Notes: a model not told the origin generated them from the sequence alone. A stretch of 64,000 nt of DNA from Flavobacterium sp. HTF (GCF_003105115.1 NZ_QETH01000013.1:1-64000), one strand, 5' to 3'. Shown: positions 51,832 to 60,849, numbered from the stretch's first letter. Numbers and translations are program-made.

Positions 51832-52042
51832 AATTACTCTGTTGAAATGATACAGCAAAGGTAATCAGAAATTGTCTTTTAATGAGTTTTGTTAATTTTT
51901 AAAAACACAGGCCAAAATTTTTGTAAATCTAAAATATCTCGTTAAAGCCCGTAAAATGGCATTAAACTTTTATTTTAAAGGTGAATATAAAGGCATTTTA
52001 AACCATTCAGTTTAAAATAAAAGTTAAAATATTTTTTAATTT

Positions 52043-52056
52043 AGACCGAACGGTCT
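52043..52056. promoter_or_regulatory. TetR operator, copy 1
   Basis: AGACCG-AA-CGGTCT. It abuts the -7 box TATATTTG (52057-52064) of the tetR gene, so binding would block its own promoter. Identical to 52687-52700. Confidence 0.8.
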
Positions 52057-52064
52057 TATATTTG
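52057..52064 (+). promoter_or_regulatory. -7 box of the tetR gene
   Basis: TATATTTG matches TAnnTTTG, 22 bp before the ATG chosen at 52086. Confidence 0.6.
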
Positions 52065-52085
52065 CAGAGTCAAAATGAGAAGATC

Positions 52086-52664
52086 ATGAGTAAAGCAGAA
52101 AGAACACGACAATTTATTATAGAAGCAGCAGCTCCTATTATCAATAAAAAAGGGATGGCGGGAACTTCTATGTCTGATATCATGGAAGCTACGAAGCTGG
52201 CTAAAGGGGGAATCTACGGAAACTTTGAAAGCAAAGAAGAAATTTGCATGGAAGCTTTTATGTACCTGAGATCACAATTGGCAAATAAGTTGGATTTGGC
52301 TGTTGGCAAAGGGAAATCGGCTCAGGATAAGCTTTTTAATTTACTGGATGTTTATAAAAACGACCAGAGTATGATGGAAGGCTGTCCGATACTAAATTTC
52401 GGAACAGAAGCAGATGACACAAATCCTGTAATGAAAGAACAGGTAAAAAAAGCAGCTTATTCTGCCCAGAAAAGATTCTTCAATATACTGGAAAACGGAA
52501 TCAAAAATAACGAATTGTCATCAGCCGTGAATCCGGAAGAATTCAGCATCAAGATTTTTGCAATGGTAGAAGGTGCCATATTATGTGGAAAATTAGTTGG
52601 GAATCAACAAATGGCAATTGTGCTGGAAAGTATCAAAGAGGATTTTAAAAGATATGTGTTATAA
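52086..52664 (+). CDS. TetR-family repressor
   Basis: I choose the ATG at 52086 (MSKAERTRQFIIEAA); a TTG at 52062 would overlap the -7 box. The 192-residue protein has the TetR helix-turn-helix at ~10-50 (MSDIMEATKLAKGGIYGNFESKEE, shown here as two helices) and a ligand domain with MEGCPILNFGTEADD. Identical 14-bp operators flank the gene: one at its own promoter and one before the SDR gene that follows. It therefore probably represses both itself and the SDR-MFS pair until an effector, perhaps an aldehyde or drug, binds. Confidence 0.92.
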   Translation: MSKAERTRQFIIEAAAPIINKKGMAGTSMSDIMEATKLAKGGIYGNFESKEEICMEAFMYLRSQLANKLDLAVGKGKSAQDKLFNLLDVYKNDQSMMEGCPILNFGTEADDTNPVMKEQVKKAAYSAQKRFFNILENGIKNNELSSAVNPEEFSIKIFAMVEGAILCGKLVGNQQMAIVLESIKEDFKRYVL

Positions 52665-52686
52665 CATATTTTTTTTACCAATTTTT

Positions 52687-52700
52687 AGACCGAACGGTCT
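52687..52700. promoter_or_regulatory. TetR operator, copy 2
   Basis: AGACCGAACGGTCT, identical to the copy before tetR, 38 bp before the SDR start codon. Confidence 0.8.
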
Positions 52701-52737
52701 ATTTTAAATAAAAGTTTAATAATTAAATATAATCAGA

Positions 52738-53559
52738 ATGTCAAAAGTAATTTTAATAACAGGAGCCACTAAAGGATTTGGAAGAATCTGGGCAGAAGCA
52801 TTTTTAAAACGTGGGGACAGAGTAGTGGCTGCCGGAAGAAACACCGAAGCACTTAAAGATCTTAAAACCCAATATGGAGATTTGGTGTTGCCAATTCAAC
52901 TGGACGTAAACGACCGAAAAGCGGCTTTTGAAGCTGTAAATAAAGCAAAAGAACATTTTGGAAGAATAGATGTCCTGATCAACAATGCCGGTTATGGTTT
53001 GTTTGGAGCAGTTGAAGAAACGTCTGAAGAAGAAGCAAGAAACCAGATGGAAACTAATTTTTTCGGCGTGCTTTGGTTATCTCAGGCGGTATTGCCTGTT
53101 ATGCGCGAACAAAAAAGCGGTCATATTATTCAGGTATCGAGTTTCTTAGGATTGATAACACTTCCGGTTCTCGGACTTTATAATGCCTCCAAATTTGCAG
53201 TAGAAGGTTTAAGCGAAACACTTGCATCAGAAGTTAAGGGTTTTGGAATCAATGTTTCCTTGGTTGAACCTAACGGTTACACTACAGACTGGTCGGGAGA
53301 ATCGGCTTTTCAAACCAAAAGTATGTCAGTTTATGATCCTGTAAAAGCAGGTTTTAACGAAGCGGTAGCAACTCCGGGAATATTCGGAAAACCGGAAGCA
53401 ACGGCTCCTGTTATCCTGAAACTGGTAGATGCAAAAGAACCGCCTTTGAGATTATTACTGGGTTCATTTGCTTATCCGGCAGTAACAAAAGTATACGAAG
53501 AACGTCTTGAAAGCTTTGCAGAATGGAAATCCGTTTCTGATGAAGCGCACGGGGCATAA
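52738..53559 (+). CDS. Short-chain dehydrogenase/reductase
   Basis: Protein of 273 residues, classical SDR: cofactor motif TGATKGFGR (8-16), NNAG (82-85), catalytic serine S135 region VSSF, and Y148-K152 in YNASK. An arginine at G-R-N (34) suggests NADP(H). The substrate is unknown. It lies between the tetR gene and an MFS exporter gene (14 bp downstream), with a TetR operator in front. Confidence 0.9.
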   Translation: MSKVILITGATKGFGRIWAEAFLKRGDRVVAAGRNTEALKDLKTQYGDLVLPIQLDVNDRKAAFEAVNKAKEHFGRIDVLINNAGYGLFGAVEETSEEEARNQMETNFFGVLWLSQAVLPVMREQKSGHIIQVSSFLGLITLPVLGLYNASKFAVEGLSETLASEVKGFGINVSLVEPNGYTTDWSGESAFQTKSMSVYDPVKAGFNEAVATPGIFGKPEATAPVILKLVDAKEPPLRLLLGSFAYPAVTKVYEERLESFAEWKSVSDEAHGA

Positions 53560-53573
53560 TTATAATAGAAAAA

Positions 53574-54788
53574 ATGAAAACTTTACAAGAAAACCACAAG
53601 GGCTTTAGTACTATACTCGCCCTTGCACTGATCCCATTATCCGGTTTTGCAACAGATATTTATTTGCCGTCGCTTCCTGCCATGGCAAGTGATTTGCACG
53701 TTTCGGCAGGAGCTGTACAACTATCGCTGGTACTGTTTATGTTTAGCGTTGGGGTAAGCCAGTTTTTTATCGGCAGCATATTAGACAGTTTCGGAAGATA
53801 TAAGATAGGTGTTGCCTCACTGGCCTTATTTTCTTTGACCAGTTTTGTTATTGCACTCGTTCCTAATATCTATGTGATATACGCTATGAGAATCATTCAG
53901 GGAATTACTATTGCACTTATCGTAGTAGGAAAACGAGCTTATTTTGTTGATCTCTTTTCAGGCGAAAAACTAAAAAGTTATATCAGCCTGTTTTCAATTA
54001 TCTGGGCGTGTGCGCCTATTATGGCACCGTTTTTAGGCGGATACCTGCAAAACAGTTTTGGGTGGAGATCTAATTTTTATTTCCTTGGTGTTTTGTCATT
54101 GGCTTTTGTGATTTTAGAATTAATTTACAGCGGAGAATCTTTAAAACATTATCAGCCATTCAAACTAAAATCAATTGTAGAAACTTATTCAGGAATGCTC
54201 AGAACAGCTGATTTTACATTAGGTCTTATTATTATCGGAATCTGTTTTGGTATCGTGATTGTGTACAGTTTGTCAAGTCCTTTTATTATCGAACGTGTTT
54301 TAGGATATTCTGCCATTACTACAGGTTATAGCTCTTTATTGTCCGGATTTTCTCTGATGACAGGCGGAATTATCGCAAAATCACTGATCAAAAAACCGTT
54401 GGCTCAAAAAGTAGGAACGGCATTTGGGATACAGATAATTCTGGTTTTGTTGATGATTTTCACGGCTTCTTATACCAGCAGCCTTTATACGCTGATCGGG
54501 TTTATAATCGGAATTCATATTGCCGGAGGTTTTATTTTTAATATTGTGTATGCCTATTGTTTAACCCGTTTTTCAAAAAATGCCGGTGTAGCAAGCGGAC
54601 TTACAGGCGGTGTGATGTATATGATCAGTTCTGTATTCAGCTATGGATTTACGAATTTATTCGAAGTAAAAAGCCAGTTGTTGCTTGGTGCGGCAGATCT
54701 TTCTTTGCTTCTGATTGTTACCGTTCTGTTTATGATTTTTAACACTTACAGAGCAAAAAGCCTGGCATTGAATGTCATTAAAGAATAA
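53574..54788 (+). CDS. MFS transporter, Bcr/CflA-type drug efflux
   Basis: Protein of 404 residues with 12 predicted membrane helices. The first loop carries GFATDIYLPSLPAM, the mark of the Bcr/CflA drug:proton antiporters, and SFGRYKIG matches the motif A region between helices 2 and 3. It should export a toxic compound across the inner membrane. It is in one unit with the SDR gene and under the TetR operator. A strong terminator follows. Confidence 0.9.
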   Translation: MKTLQENHKGFSTILALALIPLSGFATDIYLPSLPAMASDLHVSAGAVQLSLVLFMFSVGVSQFFIGSILDSFGRYKIGVASLALFSLTSFVIALVPNIYVIYAMRIIQGITIALIVVGKRAYFVDLFSGEKLKSYISLFSIIWACAPIMAPFLGGYLQNSFGWRSNFYFLGVLSLAFVILELIYSGESLKHYQPFKLKSIVETYSGMLRTADFTLGLIIIGICFGIVIVYSLSSPFIIERVLGYSAITTGYSSLLSGFSLMTGGIIAKSLIKKPLAQKVGTAFGIQIILVLLMIFTASYTSSLYTLIGFIIGIHIAGGFIFNIVYAYCLTRFSKNAGVASGLTGGVMYMISSVFSYGFTNLFEVKSQLLLGAADLSLLLIVTVLFMIFNTYRAKSLALNVIKE

Positions 54789-54827
54789 CAAAATCTCTTT
54801 TCTTTCCGATGAATTTTGTATTCATTA

Positions 54828-54858
54828 AAAAGTCCCGTTTCTTAGACGGGACTTTTTA
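54828..54858. terminator. Bidirectional terminator between convergent genes
   Basis: AAAAAGTCCCGT, TTCTTAG loop, ACGGGACTTTTT. Perfect 12-bp stem between MFS and DMT genes. Confidence 0.9.
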
Positions 54859-54878
54859 GTTTGGCATTAACCGGAAAA

Positions 54879-55769
54879 TCAACTTCTTTTTTGCTCAATG
54901 TTCATTGCCACAATGGCTGACAGGATTAAGATAACACCCAGCCATTGCAGGAAATTAACGGGTTCTTTAAGCCAGATATACGCCATTAAAATGGTAACAG
55001 GTATTTCAATCGCAGCAATGATAGCGCCGAGACTTATGCCTGTTAGCGGCATTCCCCGTGTAAAAAGCAAAGGCGGAAGTACAGTTCCAAACAAAGAAAT
55101 CAAAACTCCCCAACGCAGAAAAACAGAATATGAAAATTCCTGATTCAGAGAAGAATTAAAAATCAGGGAAATAACAATTAATCCGCCCAAAATCATAAAA
55201 AGGCTTCTTCTTAACGGAGGAGAATTAATTTCAATATTATTAGACGAATACATCGTAGCCGTATAAGAAAGTGCAGCCAAATTTCCCCAGAGAAAACCTT
55301 CCCAGTTTATCGTTACGGATTCTTTTAGCAGGTTTGTAGCCAGAATTGTTCCTGCCAGAATGACCAAAACAGATACGATTTTGCGTAATCCCGGCGTTTT
55401 TTTATGAACGATCATTTCTACAATAACCCCCATCCAGACCGTTTGCATCAACAGCACAATAGCGACACTTACCGGAATAAATTTGACAGACATATAATAA
55501 AAAACACTGGTTAAGCCCAACGATGTTCCGGCCATCATAAGCCTTAGAATGCTTTTTATGCCTGATGATGCCGTGTTTGACTCTGGATTTCTTTTGCTAA
55601 ATAATGTCAGTATAAAAAGCCCTGAAAAACCAAGACTAAATTGCGAGAGGGTTACTTCTGCAGTGGTAAAGCCTTCCTGATAAGCCATTTTTACAAAAGT
55701 AGCCAGCATGCCATAACTGGAAGCTCCTAATGCTATAAAAAGACTTCCTTTGAGTGCATTATTTTTCAT
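54879..55769 (-). CDS. EamA/DMT-family transporter
   Basis: Protein of 296 residues with ten predicted membrane helices in two EamA halves (~5-135 and ~150-290). It opens LKGSLFIALGASSYGMLATF and includes the PVSVAIVLLMQTVWMGV and TGISLGAIIAAIEIPVTI segments of the family. Probable exporter of small metabolites. It follows the azoreductase gene by 26 bp in the same direction, so it likely shares its promoter, near the divergent MocR gene. Confidence 0.88.
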   Translation of the reverse strand: MKNNALKGSLFIALGASSYGMLATFVKMAYQEGFTTAEVTLSQFSLGFSGLFILTLFSKRNPESNTASSGIKSILRLMMAGTSLGLTSVFYYMSVKFIPVSVAIVLLMQTVWMGVIVEMIVHKKTPGLRKIVSVLVILAGTILATNLLKESVTINWEGFLWGNLAALSYTATMYSSNNIEINSPPLRRSLFMILGGLIVISLIFNSSLNQEFSYSVFLRWGVLISLFGTVLPPLLFTRGMPLTGISLGAIIAAIEIPVTILMAYIWLKEPVNFLQWLGVILILSAIVAMNIEQKRS

Positions 55770-55795
55770 GATTTTAAAAATTTACGAATCTGATT

Positions 55796-56437
55796 TTAAA
55801 TCAGTTTCAGGTCTATTAAATCCCTGACATTCTGATGTGCCGTTTCTACAGTCTTTTTAAGAACTTCCTGATCAAATGAAGCACCGTCTACCGTAATCTG
55901 ATGAACGTTGTGAATTCCCATAATCCCAAAAACAGTTTTTAAGTAAGTACTCTGAAAATTCAGATGTCCATTAGATTCTCCTTTTTCATAATCCGAAGCA
56001 CCTCTTGAAAGCAGCAGCACCATAGTTTTGTTTTCGAGCAGCCCGACATACGGATTTTCAGCATTCTCCGGATTTACGGTAAAGGTTTCATTAAACCGGA
56101 AAACCTGATCGATATACGCTTTTAAGGCACTTGGGACAGACCAGTTATACATTGGCACTCCCAAAACGATTATATCAGCCTCACGTAATTCTGATATGTA
56201 GACATTGCTGGATTTCAGGATTTCGTTATCTGCTTCGGACCTGTCTTTTTCAGGTTTTTGGGTGGCATTTACCCAGTTTTCGCTAATGTGTGAAACAGGC
56301 TCATTTCCCAGTTCCCTGTAGGTTATTACAGGATTATCATAACTTTTTTTCCAGTGGGTGGTAAAAACTTCGGTGAGTTTTCTGCTGTGCGAATTAAGCG
56401 ATCGTATGCTTGAATTCACAACTAATACTTTTTTCAT
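55796..56437 (-). CDS. FMN-dependent NADH-azoreductase-like quinone reductase
   Basis: Protein of 213 residues with the flavodoxin-like fold of the AzoR/NQO family: KKVLVVNSSIRSLNSHSRK phosphate loop, GVPMYNWSVPSALKAYIDQV (FMN and substrate region) and LLLSRGA. It should reduce quinones or azo compounds with NADH in the cytosol. It is divergent from the MocR regulator gene (78-bp gap) and 26 bp upstream of a DMT transporter gene. A minus-strand -7 box (TACTTTTG, 56455-56462) is in the gap. Confidence 0.9.
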   Translation of the reverse strand: MKKVLVVNSSIRSLNSHSRKLTEVFTTHWKKSYDNPVITYRELGNEPVSHISENWVNATQKPEKDRSEADNEILKSSNVYISELREADIIVLGVPMYNWSVPSALKAYIDQVFRFNETFTVNPENAENPYVGLLENKTMVLLLSRGASDYEKGESNGHLNFQSTYLKTVFGIMGIHNVHQITVDGASFDQEVLKKTVETAHQNVRDLIDLKLI

Positions 56438-56476
56438 TTTTAAATAATTTTCGTCAAAAGTATCGTGGTTTTGGAT

Positions 56477-56484
56477 TAAATTTG
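56477..56484 (+). promoter_or_regulatory. -7 box of the MocR gene
   Basis: TAAATTTG, 31 bp before the ATG. Only 14 bases from the divergent azoreductase -7 box, so one bound regulator could control both. Confidence 0.5.
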
Positions 56485-56515
56485 TATACCAATTTTTATT
56501 AAAACTACAGCCCAG

Positions 56516-57979
56516 ATGTTGCCGTATAAATCTTTAATCCAGATCGACCGAAAGATACCTGTAACCATTTACATTCAGGTTTGTAATAATTTTATTTCCC
56601 TGATTACCAATGGTACTTTGCAGCCTTCGGATATGCTTCCGAGTTCCCGTATTCTGGCAGAACTGATTGGTATAAACAGGAATACCGTAAAACTGGCTTA
56701 CGAAGAATTAATCAGCCAGGGCTGGGCGGAATCGGTAGAACGAAAAGGTGTTTTTGTGCTTTCTAAGCTTCCGGTTATTTTAAAAAACAATCTTCCTGAA
56801 AAGAATAAAAGCAGCGATCAGAAAGAGTCTTTTGTATGGACCAATACTTTTAAAAATGCCGTTCCGAGCCGAAATCTTCAAAAACCGGTTTTGGCAATTG
56901 ATGATGGCTTCCCCGATGTACGACTGGCTCCGGTAGATCAGTTAATGCGCGAATACAGAAGTCTTTCGAGAAAATTCTACGGAAAAAATTTCCTCAAGTA
57001 CGGAAGCTCAAAAGGATCAGAACACCTTCGGATTTCACTTTCAGGTTATCTTTCGAACACAAGAGGGTTGGCAGTTTCTCCAGAAAATATACTGATTACA
57101 AAAGGAAGTCAGATGGGGATTTACCTGGCGTCTCAATTACTTTTAAGCCCTTCTGATACGATTGCAGCCGGGGTATCAAATTATACATTTGCCGATGATA
57201 CTTTCAGGCATTGCGGTGCAGATTTGCTTCGTATTCCCGTTGATTTAAACGGACTGGACATTGATTATCTTGAAGAAATTTTGCTTCACAAAAAAATAAA
57301 AGCAGTTTATGTAATTCCGCATCATCATTTTCCGACAACCGTGACCCTGAGCATGGAAAGAAGATTAAAACTCTTAAAACTGGCCAAAGAATACCGTTTT
57401 GCCATTATTGAAGACGACTACGACTTTGATTTTCACTATGATAATAAACCTTATCTGCCATTGGCAAGTATTGATCATAATCACAATGTTATCTACATTG
57501 GTTCGATTTCCAAAACTTTTGCACCGGCATTGCGGATTGGTTTCATGACAGGACCTCCTGCTTTTATTAACGCAGCGGCATCATTAAGAGAATTGATAGA
57601 CAAACAAGGAGATACTTTACTGGAAGATGCTTTTGCCGTGATGTTTAATAATGGTGAAATGGACAGGCATTTTAGGAAATCATTAAAAATATACAAACAG
57701 CGCAGGAATCTGTTTTGTACTATATTAAAATCTGATTTTAAAGATAGTATCGAATTCACCACTCCCCAAGGCGGACTTGCCGTCTGGTCTGTTTTTAATG
57801 AAAAAACAAATTTGGTAAAAATGTCTCAAGAAGCCGGAAAAAAAGGTCTTTATATCGATAACGGCAGTTTTTACAAAAATGAATCCTTCTCAAATAATGC
57901 CATGAGAATGGGTTTTGCTTCGCTTGACGAAAAAGAAATAGTCCAGGCGCTTGGTATATTAAAACAAGTATTATTTTAG
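56516..57979 (+). CDS. MocR/PdxR-type regulator (GntR helix-turn-helix plus aminotransferase domain)
   Basis: Protein of 487 residues. N-terminal GntR winged helix (~10-85; TNGTLQPSDMLPSSRILAEL, IGINRNTVKLAYEELISQGW), a linker, then a fold-type I aminotransferase-like domain with the PLP lysine K333 in GSISKTFAPALRIG. MocR proteins bind PLP or an amino-compound and switch neighbouring genes. It is divergent from azoreductase and DMT transporter genes, its likely targets. It may sense PLP, GABA or taurine, but the effector is not readable. Confidence 0.92.
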   Translation: MLPYKSLIQIDRKIPVTIYIQVCNNFISLITNGTLQPSDMLPSSRILAELIGINRNTVKLAYEELISQGWAESVERKGVFVLSKLPVILKNNLPEKNKSSDQKESFVWTNTFKNAVPSRNLQKPVLAIDDGFPDVRLAPVDQLMREYRSLSRKFYGKNFLKYGSSKGSEHLRISLSGYLSNTRGLAVSPENILITKGSQMGIYLASQLLLSPSDTIAAGVSNYTFADDTFRHCGADLLRIPVDLNGLDIDYLEEILLHKKIKAVYVIPHHHFPTTVTLSMERRLKLLKLAKEYRFAIIEDDYDFDFHYDNKPYLPLASIDHNHNVIYIGSISKTFAPALRIGFMTGPPAFINAAASLRELIDKQGDTLLEDAFAVMFNNGEMDRHFRKSLKIYKQRRNLFCTILKSDFKDSIEFTTPQGGLAVWSVFNEKTNLVKMSQEAGKKGLYIDNGSFYKNESFSNNAMRMGFASLDEKEIVQALGILKQVLF

Positions 57980-58078
57980 ATTACTGGGCTACCTCTTATT
58001 TTAGAATTGGTATATTTTGTATCGGTTTTGTTGCTTTAATTTTGCTGAAAAGAAATAGGAATCTATATTTTAAATCAG

Positions 58079-58159
58079 ATGAATTCAGCAATAGAAAACG
58101 AAAGCCTTCTTACTATTCTAAATGAATTTTACCACGCACTCAAAAAAATACAGCTATGA
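58079..58159 (+). CDS. Possible 26-codon leader ORF coupled to marR
   Basis: A short ATG-TGA frame encoding a peptide beginning MNSAIENESLLTIL; its stop overlaps the MarR start (ATGA). No strong ribosome-binding signal. It could be a translational leader, or be accidental. Confidence 0.3.
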   Translation: MNSAIENESLLTILNEFYHALKKIQL

Positions 58160-58626
58160 AGATAGAAGAGATAATTCGATCGACTATAGCATTACCTGTT
58201 AGCAGGAAAATTTTACTGAATATTATTTACACTCAAAATAGTATTTGTGAGCGTTTTAATGAGATATTAAAACCCTACGATTTGTCTTCCGAACAATTGA
58301 ATGTTTTGGAAATACTGAATGACCAAAACGGGATACCCGCGAATATGTGTGTAATTCAGGAAAAAATGATAACCAAAACAAGCAACACGACACGACTGGT
58401 AGACAAACTGCTCCTGAAAAAACTGGTAAAAAGGGAAGTGTGTACTGAAAACAGAAGAAAAATAGATGTATTTATTACCCCAAAAGGAATTGAATTCGTT
58501 AATGAAATAAAGCCTAAAATTAGTGCTCTTGAAGAAAAAATGGCACATAATTTAAGTCCGGATGAACTGGATAATCTCAATTTACTTTTAGAAAAATACA
58601 GAACAAAAATTAATATCAAATCATAA
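58156..58626 (+). CDS. MarR-family transcriptional regulator
   Basis: Protein of 156 residues with the MarR winged helix: LSSEQLNVLEILNDQNG, recognition helix region KTSNTTRLVDKLLLKKLVKR and a wing with ENRRKIDVFITPKG. Ends 5 bp before an AhpD-like gene, so it probably regulates this oxidative-stress partner and itself. It has no obvious redox cysteine pair beyond scattered cysteines (SICERF, NMCVIQ, VCTEN). Confidence 0.9.
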   Translation: MKIEEIIRSTIALPVSRKILLNIIYTQNSICERFNEILKPYDLSSEQLNVLEILNDQNGIPANMCVIQEKMITKTSNTTRLVDKLLLKKLVKREVCTENRRKIDVFITPKGIEFVNEIKPKISALEEKMAHNLSPDELDNLNLLLEKYRTKINIKS

Positions 58627-58631
58627 AGAAA

Positions 58632-59066
58632 ATGAAAACACGAATTCGTATTGATCAGACAGAACCTGCAGGGTATAATGCTATTCTGGGACTGGAGAAA
58701 TTTATTGAAAGCACTCCTTTAAGAAAAACACATAAGGATTTAATCAAAATCAGGGCTTCGCAAATAAATGGCTGTGCATTTTGTATTGACATGCACACTA
58801 AAGAGGCCCGTAAAGCAGGAGAAACCGAGCAGCGTATTTACGCTCTTAATGCTTGGCGCGATACTCCGTTTTTTACTGAAGAAGAAAAAGCCATCCTGGC
58901 CCTGACCGAAGAAGTTACATTAATTGGCAATCACGTAAAAGACGAGACCTATGAGCAGGCTGCAAAAGTATTGGATGAAACGTATCTGGCCCAGGTAATC
59001 CTGGCTATTATTACCATCAACGCCTGGAACAGAATCGGAATTACAACAAAACTCATCCCGGCTTAA
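58632..59066 (+). CDS. AhpD-like carboxymuconolactone decarboxylase-family protein
   Basis: Protein of 144 residues with redox motif NGCAFCIDMHTKEA. Close paralogue of the protein at 43192-43644 (shared pattern from RxSQIN to AW-x-(D/E)TP-x-FT). Likely a thiol-based peroxidase partner. It forms a two-gene unit with the MarR gene 5 bp upstream and is followed by a terminator-like hairpin. Confidence 0.9.
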   Translation: MKTRIRIDQTEPAGYNAILGLEKFIESTPLRKTHKDLIKIRASQINGCAFCIDMHTKEARKAGETEQRIYALNAWRDTPFFTEEEKAILALTEEVTLIGNHVKDETYEQAAKVLDETYLAQVILAIITINAWNRIGITTKLIPA

Positions 59067-59080
59067 AACCTTTAACTTGT

Positions 59081-59120
59081 ACTGCCCTCAATAACGTATC
59101 ACCATTTGGGGGCAGTTTTT
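59081..59120 (+). terminator. Terminator-like hairpin
   Basis: ACTGCCCTCAA and TTTGGGGGCAGT (imperfect) around ~15 bases, then TTTTT. Confidence 0.6.
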
Positions 59121-59170
59121 AAATAATTCTTCATTAATACTTTAGGGGCTCTTTTCTGCCCGTATTTTTA

Positions 59171-59178
59171 TACTTTTG
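59171..59178 (+). promoter_or_regulatory. -7 box of the HxlR-type gene
   Basis: TACTTTTG, 49 bp before the ATG; no clear -33 box. Confidence 0.4.
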
Positions 59179-59226
59179 CATTACCATTTTTAATAACTCA
59201 TTTCCTAAGCAAAAGGCCGGCATTTT

Positions 59227-59538
59227 ATGACTATAAAAAAAATTACAGAAGAGACCGAGACCTGTCCGGCACAAAGGCTTTTAAAAATATTGTCGGGAAA
59301 ATGGAAAGCAGAAATTTTTCGTCTGGCCGTGCAGTCACCGTTGCGTTTTAGCATGTTGCTCAGAGAAATACAGGGCTCGAACAAACAGTCATTAGCTGTT
59401 GCGCTGAGAGAACTGGAAGAAGAAGGCCTTTTGGAAAAAACAACCATCAGGTTAAAACCACTTCATATCGAATATAATCTTACAGAAAAGGGAAGGGCTT
59501 TACTTCCTGTTTTTGAGCAGCTCGAAGGATTATCTTAA
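59227..59538 (+). CDS. HxlR-family transcriptional regulator
   Basis: Protein of 103 residues with the HxlR winged helix: CPAQRLLKILSGKWKAEIFR opening (with the conserved early cysteine), RFSMLLREIQGSNKQSLAVAL and EEEGLLEKTT wing. Many HxlR proteins sense electrophiles or redox change through this cysteine. It stands alone with no co-directional partner; the target is unknown. Confidence 0.9.
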   Translation: MTIKKITEETETCPAQRLLKILSGKWKAEIFRLAVQSPLRFSMLLREIQGSNKQSLAVALRELEEEGLLEKTTIRLKPLHIEYNLTEKGRALLPVFEQLEGLS

Positions 59539-59658
59539 GATAAATGAAATCAAAAAAAGAAAGATTCCCAATTTCTTCCTGGTCCTGAAACCGGAATGAC
59601 TGAGAATCATTTCTAAATCCAAAAAATAAAAAACTTGAGTTAAAAAGGAAATTTAGAT

Positions 59659-59988
59659 TTAATCTATAAAGCTAAATTTATCCTCAAAAATTTTCCCGAT
59701 TACCGGAATAGGTTTCTTTTGTTCGTTGGCAGCATTGATAATACCAAAAATCCATAAAATCAGGATGGCATACCCAATGTAGCTAAGAAAAAATAGAGAA
59801 GTCACTGTTGTTACTACAATAGACAGAATAATATTTACGGCAAAAGACACTAAAAAGATTCCGAAACCTTGTTTTAAATGATAGGTTACCAGGTCGCTTT
59901 TTGGCGTTAAATCTTTGTTTTTTACAAAAGCAATAATCCAGCCAATGATAGTCACATAGCTTAGGATAGAAAGGGTTTTTCTGTTCAT
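59659..59988 (-). CDS. DUF4870/Tic20-like membrane protein
   Basis: Protein of 109 residues with three hydrophobic segments (ILSYVTIIGWIIAFV; FGIFLVSFAVNIILSIVV; FFLSYIGYAILILWIFGIIN) and HLKQGFGIF, the typical DUF4870 pattern where a Y-H-x-x-Q-x-x precedes helix 2. Function unknown; inner membrane. Stands alone. Confidence 0.85.
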   Translation of the reverse strand: MNRKTLSILSYVTIIGWIIAFVKNKDLTPKSDLVTYHLKQGFGIFLVSFAVNIILSIVVTTVTSLFFLSYIGYAILILWIFGIINAANEQKKPIPVIGKIFEDKFSFID

Positions 59989-60108
59989 GGTTATCGTATT
60001 AATTGCGCCAAAAGTAGATAGAACAGCTGCTACTAAAAGCCCACACTTTGTCTTCTGTAGTTTCGGATTTGTATTCAGGATATTTAAACCGGTATTGCGT
60101 ATTTAAAC

Positions 60109-60849
60109 CTAAACTTCTTCTTTCATTAATTTAAAAAACTGGTCTTTTTTTCCTCTCGAAATCGGTACCGAAGATTTGTCATTCATCTGCACCATTCCTT
60201 CGCGGGAGTAACTCACAATGCAGTTCAGATTGATTAAATGCGACTGGTGAATGCGGAAAAAAGCAGGAGGTTCCAGTAAATCCTCATAATTTTTTAGTGG
60301 TTTCGAAACCATGATTTTCCTGCCGTCAGTCAGAAAAAAAGTCGTGTACGATCCCGAAGTTTCGCACCTGATAATCTGGTCCAGTTTTACCACATACATG
60401 GCTTCCTGAGTGGGCAGGATGATTCTGTCCGGTGTTTTGATAAGATTGAGCTGCAATTCGCTCAATTGTTGTTTTTCTAAAACCCTTTCGTGCAAAAGGG
60501 CAATACGGTCAATTGCTGTTTTGAGTTCCTCAGAATCTATCGGCTTTAAAAGATAATCTATGGCACTGTACTTAAACGCATTAATCGCATGCTGCTCGTA
60601 AGCAGTAGTAAAAATGAGATGAAAAGAATTGAATGCAATTTGCTCCAGGACATCAAACCCCGTTCCGTCTTTGAGCATAATATCCATAAAAACCAGATCA
60701 GGTTTTAGGCGGTCAATGAGTTTTACGGCTTCTTCGACACTTTCGGCATACGCAATAACCTGAATTTTGTCGGCAGCCGTCATTTCAAGCATAATAGACA
60801 AAGCTTCCCTGATGCGATGTTCGTCTTCAATAATAATAGTTTTATACAT
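60109..60849 (-). CDS. LytTR-family response regulator, second pair
   Basis: Protein of 246 residues. Receiver with IIEDEHRIREAL, phospho-acceptor in LVFMDIMLKDGTGFD and lysine in YLLKPID; LytTR DNA-binding domain from ~150 with FFRIHQSHLINLNCI and PISRGKKDQF. It starts 1 bp after the TPR kinase gene, its cognate sensor. Closely similar in design to the pair at 28976-31683; targets unknown. Confidence 0.93.
   Translation of the reverse strand: MYKTIIIEDEHRIREALSIMLEMTAADKIQVIAYAESVEEAVKLIDRLKPDLVFMDIMLKDGTGFDVLEQIAFNSFHLIFTTAYEQHAINAFKYSAIDYLLKPIDSEELKTAIDRIALLHERVLEKQQLSELQLNLIKTPDRIILPTQEAMYVVKLDQIIRCETSGSYTTFFLTDGRKIMVSKPLKNYEDLLEPPAFFRIHQSHLINLNCIVSYSREGMVQMNDKSSVPISRGKKDQFFKLMKEEV

Noticed and set aside
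59650..59670. TTTAGATTTAATCTATAA as a third copy of the siderophore operator
   Set aside because: The right arm is imperfect and it lies at the stop codon of the DUF4870-like gene, not at a promoter.
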